Origin: Tetrastigma voinierianum
Taxonomy: Eukaryota > Streptophyta > Magnoliopsida > Vitales > Vitaceae
DNA: 64,000 nucleotides
Direction of reading: 5' to 3'
NCBI GenBank assembly: GCA_016808115.1
Contig: JAEQBH010004654.1
Location: 310,001-374,000, forward strand
The notes under the pieces are model-generated. The model was not told the origin of the DNA, made no database searches, and saw only the letters and a list, made by a program, of their open reading frames with translations. Shown here piece after piece: positions 23,113 to 34,521 of this stretch. The position numbers were made by a program, and so were the translations under genes. The first letter of the stretch is position 1; each line of letters begins with the position of its first letter.

Positions 23113-24706
23113 AGGATAAAATGAAAAAAACAAAAAGAAAAGTCAGAAAACGGAAAGAGGGAGAGCGTTAGAGAGAGAAATTTTTATTTTTTATTTTTTT
23201 TTCTCTTCACTTTTTTCTTAGATCTACAGAAATTGGACCGTAGGATTTCGTCGGAGCAGAAGGCAAAGTTGATCCACGCAACAATGGCTACACGTGGGTA
23301 CCAAAATCTTGGAGTTTTGTCAAACTCCATGAGGTAGGGAATTTTTTTACTTGTGTTATTTATAGCCTAAAGGCCATTTGGGTTTGGGATTGGCTATGCG
23401 AGCGGCTGTAAATTTCAGTCCCCAATCTTGATTTATGTAGAATTTTGGGACTGTTTCAATAGTCGGGGTTGAATTTCGGGACTGTTTTTGGATAGTCCTG
23501 ACTAAATTTTCGAGAATGTTTTCAGACAGTCCAAGCTGAAATTTTAGAACTGTTTTCGGACAGTTTCGGATTGAGTTCGGGTTTGGTTTTGATCCCGAGA
23601 TTGATGTCTTCGGGTTTTGTGATGTGTCTTGGTATCCCAATAATTCGGTGATGAACCGTGAAGGGACCAAGAGCTGCCCTATTTTCTATGGGTCCGAGAT
23701 TTGGGCAATTTTGTGTGTTATTGTTGGAAAAATGAATAACATGTTGTTTATGTGTAAATTTTGTTAATATATGCATGCTTAAATATATTAACATGAATTA
23801 TTGTGAAATGACATATTGCATTTCATATGCATTGGGGCACCTTAGAACCGTAGGTGTGAGTGCATGACATGTTTTTTGGAGGGTTGACTCATAATTAATT
23901 ATCGGAGTATGTCCACAAATGAATAAAAATCTGAGGGTTGTCAAAGAAAATTATAGTGGAAAGTTGTCCGAATAATTGCTTTGGAAAGTTGTCTAACAGT
24001 TCACGTCGGAGGATGTCCAATGGACTGTTTCGGAGAGTTGTCCAACAATTCACCTCGGAGGATTGTCCAACGTATTTGTTCGGAGGGTTGTCCAAAAGAA
24101 TTTTATCGAAAATCGAATAATGTGTTTTCAAGAACAAAAACCTTTTGTTTTGAAAACAATGTTTTCTCACACTTGACATATGCATGCATGAGGGAGTCGA
24201 GAGGCCCGAGATGCGAGGGCAAGAGTCACATTCTCATCCATAACATGTAGACATTTGAGTAGAGACATACATGTTTTGCTTGAATGTGTGGTGTGCCATT
24301 GCATGTGCACTTTGGTAAGGAGTAACCCTTGTAGGAATATTTTTCTATTGGACATTGCTCACCCCGTCGTGGGACCCCCTTTCAAGTACAGATCCGGTGC
24401 AGGTGTTTGACTCGCATATGGGACCGCATGAGGGATGAGAGCCGGGTGCGGCTTTGTTTTGTTTTGTTTTTGTCTTGTATTAGATTCAAGCAGAACCAAA
24501 ACATGTATACCTTTTTGTTGTATAAAAGGATTGTTAAATGGACTGTTGGTTAAATAGTCTATCATATATTTTTGTATATTTGGGAATTAAATATGCAGGA
24601 ATGGGTCTCAATATATGAGACAAATGAGTGACACCGGCAAATCTGGATCATGTGCTTTCGCAGTTGACTGTTGTCAACGGGACCCCCGAATGGGGTAAGG
24701 TGTCAC
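22677..24706 (+). repeat. 5' LTR of element C
   Basis: Starts TGTGAAATATACTAG and ends GGTGTCACA. It shares with 25668-27572 the phrases GATTTTCTAGATCTCGGATG, GAAATCGTCTCG, GGACCGTAGGATTTCG, several near-repeats around GGACAGT (23.45-23.57 kb) and GGGGCACCTTAGAACCGTAG. Parts of it, inverted, match 59.05-59.35 kb. Confidence 0.85.
23030..23109. repeat. AT dinucleotide microsatellite
   Basis: About 39 uninterrupted AT units inside the 5' LTR of element C. The matching position in the 3' LTR (25981-26006) has AAT trinucleotide repeats instead. Confidence 0.95.
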
Positions 24707-25667
24707 AAAGATGGTACTCGAGCGGGCGCATAATGACACCGTAGCTGTCGGGGCATGGACCTAGTATATGGAGTTGCAGTGTAGTGCTTAGTTATGATTA
24801 CTGGTTTGATGTTTGATACCAAATTTCACAAATTGATATCGTATATTATGCATACGACTACCTAGGGGTTTGAAGGACATGGGCTTAGGCCATATTAGGT
24901 GAAATTGATACCTGGCCATAGCTTGGTATCGTAGTTTAAAAATAACGAATACCCAGGAGTTCATGGACGAAGTTAGACCATTGCATGCATATGTTTCATG
25001 TTGTGTTCGATATGTGTTCCATGTTTGTGGATTGCGTAATTGTGTGTTACATAAATTGCACGGAAAGACATATACACGTAAGATATATGGAAATGTGGGA
25101 TTGCGTGGAAAATTATATATACATGGCACGTATATAGAAAAAGTGGAATGCTAAGGTTCAAACTATAACCTTAGGTTCGGAAATGAAATGAACCGAAAAG
25201 TGTTGAATTTTATTGAAATAACAAAGGAGTGAAGGGGTAAATTAGCACCACTTAGGTGATGGAATGGGTCAGCTCATGGTTGTTAAGTCTATTAGTAATT
25301 GGTATGTGCATTACTAGTTAGACCTAAAACGAAAGTGCAAATAAAGGTTGCTGCCATTTGGATGCAGATGGTATGGAAAATTCTCCCAGGGGATCTAGGT
25401 GAGAGTCGGGTCAGATATGTCGGGATTGTGAGCCTGAGATCTCAAAGATTTTGCCTGGGCGGTGGACCTTCGGGTGGTAGCGCCATATCAGTTTTGATGT
25501 CATTCTGGAGATGATGAGCTGATAGCTCACCGTGTTGTCGTGATTGTGACCTTATGCGGGTTATCATACCCGACACGATCTGGAGGCTTGTAAGGTTGCA
25601 TATGCATGTGAGTGAGATATGTGTGTGGAATTGGGACAAAATTCTTTTGGCGGGGGAAGAGGAACCC
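24707..25667 (+). other. non-coding interior of element C
   Basis: It contains the degenerate primer-binding site (24715-24726), about 900 bases without recognisable protein wording, and the polypurine tract (25649-25663). Several GGTATCG/GGTATGTGC phrases recur. The length is typical of leader sequence only. Confidence 0.7.
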
Positions 25668-27572
25668 TGTAAACCGACTTTAAAAAGGGTAAAACGATAA
25701 TTTTGGTCAAAAAACCAAAGATTTTCTAGATCTCGGATGACGAAACGGACTTCATTGTTGAAATCGTCTCGCGAAATCTAGCTACCAAGTCGAATTCCGA
25801 GACAATTGGAATTACACGTTTTTAGAGACGTAGGGTGTCGGATGCCACATGGCACCCCCAAGAGAGTGACACATGGCAAGAGCCATATGGTGCACTTGAA
25901 AATGTGGTTCACAATTAGCCACATGATTGATGATGCAATAAAAGGAAATAAAGGAATTAAGAAAAAGGAAAAAAAAGAAAATGATAATAATAATAATAAT
26001 AATAAAAAGGATAAAAACGAAAAAAACAAAAAGAAAAGTCAGAAAACGGAGAGAGGGAGAGCGTTAGAGAGAGAGATTTTTATTTTTTATTTTTTCTTCT
26101 CTTTGCTTTTTTCTTAGATCTATAGAAATTGGACCGTAGGATTTCGCCAAGGTATATAAAGTCGGATCCACGCAAACAATTGCTACGCTAATGAAAATCT
26201 GGAGTTTCATTAAACCCACGAGGTAGGAATTTTTTTCTACTAGTGTTATTTTCTAGCCTGGTGCTTCATTTAATGGCTTCGATTGGCTTAGGAGGAATAT
26301 GAAAGGCCATAAATCTGTACCCTAATTTTTGGATTGAGTGTAGGAATTTTTAGGAATTTTTGGGACTGTTTTCAAACAGTTGGGGTTGAATTTTGGGACT
26401 ATTTTTGGACAGTCATGGCTGAATTTTCGGGAATGTTTTCAGATAGTCTAAGCTGAAATTTTAGAACTATTTTTGGATAGTTTTGAACTGAGTTCGGGTT
26501 TGGTTTTGATCCCGAGACTGATGTCTTCGGGTTTTGTTGTGTGTCTTGGTATCCTAATAATTTGGTGATGAACCGTGAAGGGACCAAGAGGTGCCCTGTT
26601 TTCTATGGGTTCGAGATTTGGGCAATTTTATGTGTTATTGTTGGAAAAATGAATAACATGTTGTTTGTATGTGAATTTTGTTAATATATGTATGCTTAAA
26701 TATGTTAACATGAATTGTTATGAAATGACGTATTGCATTTCATATGCATTGGGGCACCTTAGAACCGTAGGTGTGAGTGCATGACATGTTTTTCTCGAGG
26801 GGTCACTTACAATTGATTATCGGAGTAACTACAAACGAATAAAATATGAGGGTTGTAAAGAAAATTATATCGGAAAGTTGTCTAAGAATTGTTGAAAGGT
26901 CCAACGCTCACGCCGAGGATGTCCAATGGACTGCTTCGAGAGTTGTCCAACAATTCACCCTGAGGATCGGTTTCAACGATTGGTCGAGGGTCGGGCCCAA
27001 AGAATTTAATGAAATCAATGTGTTTTCAAGAACAAGCTCTTTAAAATAGTGTTTTCACACTTGCATATGCATGCGTGAGGGAGTTAGAGAAGGCTCCTGG
27101 ATGTGGAAAGGGTGAGTCAGCATTTTCTGTATCCATAACAATTTACTGAGCAGTGGGACACGTTGGTTTTGCTTGAATGTGTGGTGTGCCATTGCATGTG
27201 CACTTAGGTGGGGAGTAACCCTTGTAGGAATATTTTTCTATTGGGCATTGCTCACCCCGTCGTGGAACCCCTTTCAGGTACAGGTCCGGTGCAGGCGTCT
27301 AACCCGCATATGGGACCGCATGAGGGATGAGAGCCGGATGCGGCTTTGTTTTGTTTTGTTTGTCTGAGTTAGATTCAAGCAACTAAAACATATATACTCT
27401 TTGTTATAAAAGGACTGTTGGTTAATATTCATCACAGATGTATATTTGTGAATTAAATATGCATGAATAGGTCTCAATATATGAGACAAATGAGTGTGAT
27501 ATTGGGACACCCGATATTCATGTGTTTTCGCAGTTGATCTGTTGTTAACTGGACCCTGGAATGGGTGTCACA
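25668..27572 (+). repeat. 3' LTR of element C
   Basis: Starts TGTAAACCGAC after the polypurine tract and ends GTGTCACA. It carries an AAT microsatellite near 25990 where the other LTR has AT repeats. Divergence from the 5' LTR includes many indels. Confidence 0.85.
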
Positions 27573-27960
27573 ATTAGGGGTGAGTTACGTAGTCGTGGTC
27601 GAGTAGCTAAAAGGACAAGGAAGAAACTGTGTGGCTAGGGGACGTAGCTGCAGATCTCAAAACCACGACAATGCCGGTCCGCCAAGAGGTTGCCGAGGTT
27701 GAGAGCAATCAGGCGCCCGAACGAAGAATGCCACAAGCCAGATGATCTCCGCAGGCAAAGAGTCTGGTTAATGTATGAGGGGTGACATCGAGCCGAGGAT
27801 CTCGGCATGTACCCAGGCCCCTAGGTGGCTCGCTTTCTGCAAGGCTCTGGGCCTCCTGTGTTCGAGCCTGAACCCTTCGCCCCGCTGATGACGAGGTGGG
27901 AGAATCGACCGACGAGGAGATGGCCTTAGGTGTCTTCACCGCCCGCCGCTTCTTCCCGGC
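27573..27960 (+). pseudogene. element B antisense ORF, part beyond element C
   Basis: After the element C insertion the plus-strand wording seems to resume, with an acidic tail-like phrase ADDEVGESTDEE at about 27.88-27.92 kb. The opposite strand also has an open frame (27709-27939) rich in Ser, Pro and Arg, so the strand assignment is uncertain. It is included because the position fits the interrupted ORF. Confidence 0.4.
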
Positions 27961-29534
27961 GACCCCGAGGTAGTCACCAAGCCCGGCCTAATACTTAGGC
28001 TTTTTCCCGTCAGCCCTTTTGTTCCAACAATTTTAGGCCTTTAATATCGACGATTTTGACCATTATTGAAACGTTTGATACGCATCTCACACTTTCCGAC
28101 CTTTCGCTCTTCTCCTTCCCTCGCTGGCTTCAAGACCCGAATATGTAATAAACTAAACTCTATGACTCGCTGCGCGGGGCTACGCCTTAACACGAGGTAC
28201 GGGCTCAGAACTGAGCCAAGCCCTTTGATCGGTACGCCCACAGACCCCGAGCCACGTGGCTTTCAACAAACCGGAGCTACCGGGCTCTTATCAATTGGAT
28301 ACATGACTTTGTCGACCGAGCTACTAGACTTCTTTGACTTTAATCGAAGACGGGCTCTTAACGACCGGAAGCTATGGGCTTTGAGTTCCATGGCGGAACT
28401 CTGAGCTACGTGGCTCTTTAACAAAATGAGCTATTGCACTCTTATTGAACTTGAATCCACGTGTCGGTTACCGGGGTTTTGACTAATCGGGAAGCACGCG
28501 TGGCTTTTAACAAACTGAGCTACTGGGCTCTTGGCGAACTGAGCTATGTGGCTCTTAACAAACTGAGCTACATGGCTCTTAACAAACTGAGCTACTGGGC
28601 TCTTATTGAACTATCTGGCTATTTTTTGAACCTGAGCACGGTCTTAATTTAGCCTGGCGCCGCCTCCTGGGAAAGTGCTCGTAGTTTTAATGCCGGTCTA
28701 TGGAGAATTGGAACAGACTACATGACTTCCCAAGGTGTCCAGGCTTCTTTATAAATAACCGCCTTCCTTTGAGGGTGTATGTTACCCGCCCCGCTTCTCC
28801 TTCCTACCTTCGCCAAAGATCGGAGTTCCCGGATACGATGAAGCTTCGTGGTTTGATCAAGCACCGCGGTCCGCTTGGGCGGTCAGCAGGTCGATGTTTG
28901 GTTTCGTTGTTCTGCCATTTGTTGGAGTTGTGTCGTTCCCTAGTCCTGCCATTTGTTAGAGTTGTGTTGCTCCCCAGTCTAGCCATTTGATGGAGTTGGG
29001 TCAGGGAACACGTTTGGAGGGAGCGGGGTGTTGAATGCTTCAAGTATTGTTTCTTATGCTATACCTTTCCTTTTTTTTTTTTTTTTTGCTTCCTTTCTTC
29101 TATGGTTTTTGCCTTGAATGGTCGTCCGTTTCTGCGCTATACCTCTCTCCTCCTATTTCTTTTATGGCTTCCCTTTTCTCTTTCTTGTGGTTTTTTTTTC
29201 CTTGAATGGTTGTTTGCTTATTGTAATTTTTTGAGATGTAGAGAGCAGTTTTGCTGAATGTAATCTTCTGAGATGTAGAGAGTGGTTTTGCTGATTGTAA
29301 TTTTTTTGGAATAACTGTAATTCTATGAAATAAAAGTACAATCTTTTGAAAACATATATACTTGTCTGATGTTTCATGTAACCTTCCAGGGCCCTTCCGA
29401 GCCCTGTGGATTTATGATAAACCGAGCTCCCTGGTTCTTTCTTTATGATTTACAAGAGTAGGCAGGCCAAAAATAAACACAAAAATGTTTTGAACGAAAG
29501 TGAACTACCGCGCTTTGACACAGATAAAATTTGT
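27961..29534 (-). other. element B spacer between pol and antisense ORF
   Basis: Non-coding spacer of the element. It contains the 24-bp minisatellite, a 17-base T run (29071-29087), and repeated phrases ATTGTAATTTTTTGAGATGTAGAGAG (three related copies, 29220-29310). Nothing else is recognised. Confidence 0.6.
28190..28640 (+). repeat. 24-bp minisatellite
   Basis: Four exact-length 24-base units lie at 28517-28612, each of the form GAGCTAC(A)TGGGCTCTT..AACT; degenerate units extend left to about 28.2 kb (GAGCTACGTGGCTC, GAGCCACGTGGC). Read on the plus strand the perfect units give an 8-residue repeat close to N-K-L-S-Y-x-A-L. Coding use is doubtful because the flanks are not open. Confidence 0.85.
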
Positions 29535-30535
29535 TTTTTATGGGTAAAACCGCTTGAGGTGTTTCTAAAAAAGATTCCAGAGGATGCAATGTCCTTCCTG
29601 GCCCGTTTGAAGTGGTTGCCGTGGTCGGATTATCCGATAATATTAGGTCCCTCCTAATTGGGTCCTGAATTTCTGTAAGGGGTCTTTCCTTGTCGGTAGG
29701 AGCTTCGAGTACTAGGTCGCCGGCTTAAAACTATTAGGCTTGGACCTTCAACTATAGCACCGGTCGCGTTGGTAGTCCTCGGCGCGCTTTAGAGCCCGCC
29801 CTTCTCCTCCAGAGACAAGGTTTGTGTCGAGAAACCCCTGCTGTGGCTCGCGTGTTTGCGAACCGACCCTAGGTGACTCGAGTCCATTTACAGGCTACCG
29901 CTTTGGTGCCAATGCTGGCGTGACGAGTTTCTCGAGCTGCGTACTTGCTTGTAGTCTCCAGACTCATAGTAATTCTGGGAGGTATTCACCATTTCCTTTA
30001 GGCTTCGTTTTAGTTTTTAATGTCACCGGTGAGTCCTTGGTATGACTTGACGATCGCGACGCGGATGAGCCAGGACGCATGAGTAATTTTGATTCCGAGC
30101 TCAACAACAAAGTTTTGAATTTTTGGTCATCGAACCCGCTTTCCATTATCACACCAATGCTGGGATTCGAACCCGCATATTACATGACTACACAAAGTCA
30201 CAGACCTGGTCGTGATTGCTACACGGCCCGACCTCCGCCTACCAGCAAGCAGTCCACCCACGATGGTGAATTTACTTGACCCCTTCCAATGGGCATAGTC
30301 TTAGCATGTTCAACCTCGCCATCGAAAAGGCCAGGGCTTATGGATTATGTCAAAGGGGTTCTGATGGGGATGGGGAGATCTTAGCATGCTCTTGACAGGT
30401 TTTGCATCTTCTGACTAGTTCTCAGGTGTTCGGGACATCTGTTAATAATATCCGCCCAAGATCTTTCCCGCCAAAGTTTGAGCTCCATGGTTGCCAGACG
30501 CCTCACTTCACACGTGAGTCGGCGCTTCTTCCTTT
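29535..30535 (-). pseudogene. element B integrase remnant
   Basis: Minus-strand reading gives the full order of a Tat-type integrase in broken frames: zinc-binding part (NHGAQTLAGKIL near 30.49 kb), core start SPWPF..KFTIVG (30.24-30.34 kb), HVICGFE..DNGK (about 30.12-30.17 kb), PKIQNFVVELGIK (about 30.08-30.12 kb), ETRHASIGTKAVAC (about 29.85-29.90 kb), and the C-terminal phrases IIRPR and HLKRFYP with a stop near 29.54 kb. Integrase would insert the cDNA. Many stops; no function. Confidence 0.8.
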
Positions 30536-31600
30536 GCTACGATTGATGGAGGTGCGAAAGCCCCGTTTGTAGCGCTCGCAAAGAACGAACTGCCGACCGC
30601 CTCGCTTAGATGCCTTTCGATCTCTGAAAATGCCACGCTAGTCCTAGATGGGTCCATCCAATGCAGACGGTCATTACCGGAGGACTTCGCCGTTGTTGAT
30701 CAAGCATCGGTTCCTTTGAGGTGCCGGACGATTCGCCCGCCCGTTTTTGGCGGTGTTGTCGCCAGCTGGCAGTGTTCCGTGAATTTCTCCGTCAGACGGT
30801 CCGACATAAACCGGCACTTTGAGTACCGCTGCGCACTTTGAGGGCATGATCATTTTTCACCTCTGCCAGAGATCTTGACCGCTTTACCAATTAACCGGAA
30901 TCGCGATTTACCTCAGCGACAGCCCACTTATGGCAGCTGGTTCAATGTTTTGATTAGTTTCATATTCTAGCCGGTCGAGTCTGAACCTAACTGCGGCATG
31001 GCCCAGCGCCTCATCCCATCAGGTGGTGCCAGAACGCAAACCCGCATCGCTCCTCGAGTACGCGCCTGATTCGCAAACCAACCCCTAAATGGGGAGGCCC
31101 GAACCGAGTCGGTGGTTTGAGGTTCGTCGGCGTAATTCACGACAACCCGCCAACACGGTCCTGATCGCTGGTTCGCCTAATCGAACGTCAATCAACACTT
31201 TGAGGTCGCCACTGCATTCTTCCTGGCGCTCGGCTGGCGCGTGATTGTCGGCCATGTTCTGGAATCTCGATGGTGTGCTTCGGAAGTATATCAAGCCTTC
31301 GCGCGATCTAACGCTGTTTTACCCTTCATATCTTTCTTCATTTCCAGATTCGGTCAGAGTAATGAGATCATTATGCCTGATCCGTCAATTAGGCCACAAT
31401 TGCAGAACGCGGAAATCGCAAACGCCAAGGATGTATGAGCCTCCCCAAAGTTTACCAGAATTGGTGTGAGCCACAGGTTTCAGCGCCGTGGACGCCTTCA
31501 TAGTGGGATATCCTGAAGAAGGCCCTTTCAATCCTGAAGAAAGGCCATCGTCACTGATCTGCACAAAGCCGACTGCTATAAATATTCTCCCGTCAGCGCC
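30536..31600 (-). pseudogene. element B RNase H and connection remnant
   Basis: The region between RT and integrase. Phrases such as LDGPI..RGIFRDRKASKRGG (about 30.6 kb), just before the integrase zinc-binding part, fit the Tat-type linker. The RNase H core around 30.9-31.3 kb is only weakly readable. The assignment rests mainly on position. Confidence 0.55.
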
Positions 31601-32290
31601 AATTTAGGTTGAGTGGTGGTTCAAGGTCACACCACTTTATCTGTCGATTTACTATTTCAAGGACTGGGCTTAATTATGAAACCAGAACTCGAGAATTCAA
31701 AAGCAACAACGGTTAATAACTCACTTTGTAGTTCTTCAAGATTCGAATATTTCAAATTAGGTGGTTCATGGAGTCGCCTTGACTTAACTCACCAACATAA
31801 TCTTCAGATACTTCATGATGCCCTAATTTATTGGAAACATTTGTTACCAACCTTTATAGTGGTCTAATAGAGTTCTTCTTAACCCAAAGCATCATGATAA
31901 CGCAGACTCCCTGTCCGGTCAAATGAGTCTTATCTTGGTCGCCAAATCCATCTGATAAGATTGAACTGGCGAAAGCATCCACATTTAGTTGAGGAGCTTC
32001 CACGCAAAGGGCGCTCCACTACGAGGTCAATTCCCGGCAGGTAAAGCCATTCTTTCGGCCGGTCTCGTTAAGATCAGCCACCAGTCGCGATTTTCTTCAT
32101 TTCGTTTTCTTTGACGGCAGAAACTACATTAGCCAACCAGATAATCTACTTCTTGAGATAGTTTTCGCTTGAGAGTTTAGCAACTTTGTTGACGCCTTTG
32201 CCTTCCGGACAAAACTTCTTCTTTCTGCTGACGGGCTTGAAGGAGGGAATGACATTAACTCGTGCGATAACTAGTTAATTCCCTCCATGT
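31601..32290 (-). pseudogene. element B reverse transcriptase remnant
   Basis: Minus-strand wording follows the RT of Tat-lineage elements: VNVIPSFKPVSRKKKFCPEG, then WLANVVSAVKENE, a damaged CVDFTDLN block, LPGIDLVVE, and further left NKLGHHEV followed by DYVGELSQGDSMNHL and RILKNYKVSY. At the catalytic YVDDM box the bases read YVGEL, so both aspartates are changed. Stops occur throughout. Confidence 0.75.
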
Positions 32291-33300
32291 CCTCTTGCCT
32301 CTAAGCTGTAATACTCACACTTGCTTTAAGAAGCGGATGATGTCTTTGACATCCTCGGGCCAATTTGGATCCGTTGTGCGGTGTTCGCTAGTCAGCTGTT
32401 TGCACTGTCCCGCCGGGAAGGCATAGGCTGGTGAGCCAATTCATCTCTCATGTCGAGCTTATCCATGTGACGTTTGTCAACTACTTTTGTTTTATCACAC
32501 TTAGCCACCCCTGCCAATTCACGGGGTCTTCTCGAATCACCTCACCCATTCTCCGTAGGGAATTTGATAACCATATGATTGGGCGTAAGTGGGACGACTT
32601 ATGGCATCAGAGAAGGCCCGCCAAGAATATGTCAGTATTACGGGGCATCCACTATGAGGAATTTTATCGCCGTTATGGCCCGCACAAATTCAAAGGAGTA
32701 CTGGTTGTATCAATCCTGTGGGTAGCACTTTCTAGAGAATCCTAATACAAGCACGTTCCAAATTTCTCCCTATGATCACTACAAACGTCAATGCCGTAAG
32801 ATGATGTCCATTGAACTCCCAATGTTGACCAGAACCCGCACTGTTTTGTTAAGATTGGTTCTTATCACTAATGGTCACTCAGACGTTGGCGCCTTCCATG
32901 TCGTGAAGTTCGAGAAGGTTATAGTGGTATTTAATCTAGGTTTGACATGGCCCAGACTCTAGTGTCTCCCCGACCGATGTCGCTGTAGGTGAGCCTTTCC
33001 TATTTAGCCAGATTCCCCCACCGCCAATCCCCTGAATCACATTGATCTCTCCCGGTTGTCGATAGCTGAAGGAAACGCTGACGAGGTGGTGTGAAGGAGG
33101 TGTTCGGCTTCGATCTTCTGGAGCCATGTAACGACGGAGATGTCCACATCGGATTAGGGAATTCAATTTTTCCTAACCGAATACAAATCATCTGCTGATG
33201 CCCATGATCTCTCGTGGAACCGCAAAGATTCGGGTTGTGTCTTCTTGCCGGGTCCGTCTCATCCGATGACCACCTTAAAAACTTCTGCAGCACCTGAGAA
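32291..33300 (-). pseudogene. element B protease and gag C-terminal remnant
   Basis: Near 33.0-33.1 kb the minus strand reads RQPGEINVIQG, the phrase that ends gag and precedes the protease in this lineage. The protease motifs further left (32.3-32.95 kb) are not clear in any single frame. The assignment of the left part is by position only. Confidence 0.5.
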
Positions 33301-34480
33301 CTGAGACGCCGAGGCCAGTGGGTGAACCGCGAGTGTGGGTAACGTGTCAGACGGCCGGGTGGACCCAAGCGTCCTCGACGCTACCTTCTCTTCTTCTTCG
33401 AGATCGACACCGCCTTCCTCGCTCCTCCGTGAGATCCGCTCGCCCTTCATCTTCCGGGCTTCACCCGCTTTTTCTGTTTCCTTGCTTTTCTTTTCAAGGC
33501 GAAGAGCCTCCCGCTAGACATATGGCCCCATCTCCGTCGATGTACTCTTTCACAGAGCACCCCACTATGTCACCGAGGGTTCTTCTGAGATGGAGAACAC
33601 AGTCTTTGACCTGTATGCCTAGCCCGGCAATAAAGGCAAAGTGATGCAAACTTTCTCATCTGGATGTTTACCTTAATGACCGAGTTGAACTTTGAACCAG
33701 AACTTTACTTTATGGCCTCGCTTTGATAAGTAGGTAAACAAATTTTCCCATGCCCTCGTCTGGGACAAGGACACAAAGCCATGGAAGAGCTCTAAAGGAT
33801 GATCGAAATGGCGGAGCCCGTTGAAATCATGCCAAGGTCGTCTTAAGCGTGATGGTAAAGGCTCAGACTTACCCGGGTCTTGGTATCCATGTGGCTCCAT
33901 CCCGATTTTGTAGGTGTTGAGGTGGTCTACTATCTTTCTGCCTGCCAAAGCTTCGACCGCGACATTTTGAACTTTATCGGGAGGGAAGTAGAACCCCGGG
34001 TCGTGAACGTATTCGCCCCGTTGTACTCGTGAGCACCATCATAGGTCTGCACTCCTTTACGGCTTCCTGCGGTCAGTTTCGTTGATGCCTCCAAACGTCA
34101 TTGCTCCCAAGATTTGCAGGCTCCCATTTTCAGTTAAGGTGGGTCGATTTACCTTCGCTGCTCTCGCCTCGCGCTTCTGCCACACTGGGGCAGGATCATG
34201 CCCCTGGTCCGCTGGCTTTCTCTCCCCGCGGAACGCCCGTGGTATGAGTTGCTATTCCTCCTGGAATGGTACGCACCTTCTACGGGCCCAGTTTCCGTGG
34301 GTGTTGCCCTGCTCGCGAAGCCACAACCTCGAGGTTTCAATACCAGACGGAGCGTCATCCTCGCTGCTAGCGGCGTATGAGCTCAAAGAGCGCCTGACAT
34401 CGCCGTCATCGCCGTCTGGTCTGCAGATCCTCGCCGGCTCGACTCTTACTCATACTGGTGTTTGATACCATCAGCCACCA
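33301..34480 (-). pseudogene. element B gag remnant
   Basis: The minus-strand reading at 33673-33948 contains DHLNTYKIGMEPHGYQD, followed in order by a damaged AFPITLKG-like block, FNGLR and ELFHGFVS, the Retrotrans_gag signature. Upstream, 34.1-34.45 kb is rich in Ser, Arg and Pro like the variable N-terminal part. The left part (33.3-33.5 kb) reads as Glu/Arg-rich linker. Gag would form the particle. Frame shifts are visible between blocks. Confidence 0.75.
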
Positions 34481-34498
34481 GAACGGCGATTCGTGGCA

Positions 34499-34521
34499 CA
34501 GTCGCCCCACGGTCGGCGCCA
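34499..34521 (-). other. primer-binding site of element B
   Basis: On the minus strand TTTGGCGCCGACCGTGGGG follows the 5' LTR directly. TGGCGCC... primer-binding sites next to Tat-type LTRs are common in plants; which tRNA it matches here cannot be decided by eye. Confidence 0.6.

Larger units (their letters stand above)
22677..27572 (+). mobile_element. element C: LTR retrotransposon with short non-coding interior
   Basis: Two direct LTRs of about 2.0 and 1.9 kb flank only 961 bp. The interior begins with a degenerate TGGTAC..GAGC primer-binding site at 24715 and ends with a GGCGGGGGAAGAGG polypurine tract before the second LTR. No gag or pol wording is present, so it is a non-autonomous derivative that would depend on proteins of a related Gypsy element. 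Flanking bases GTAGG (22672-22676) and TTAGG (27574-27578) are a near-matching target duplication. It is inserted in the antisense ORF of element B. Confidence 0.8.

Noticed and set aside
22846..23133. Open frame of alternating Ile and Tyr
   Set aside because: It is only the translation of the AT microsatellite.
30090..30260. tRNA-like B box (GGATTCGAACC) suggesting a tRNA gene or SINE
   Set aside because: The bases are inside the element B integrase reading on the minus strand (ICGFE and flanking phrases), and no acceptor stem or A box pairs with it.
31610..31870. AT-rich 84-codon plus-strand open frame as a small gene or insertion
   Set aside because: The opposite strand reads RT wording (RILKNYKVSY, NKLGHHEV), so the plus-strand frame is a shadow.
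33318..34465. Long plus-strand open frames rich in Ser, Pro and Arg
   Set aside because: The minus strand carries the Retrotrans_gag signature; the plus frames show no domain.
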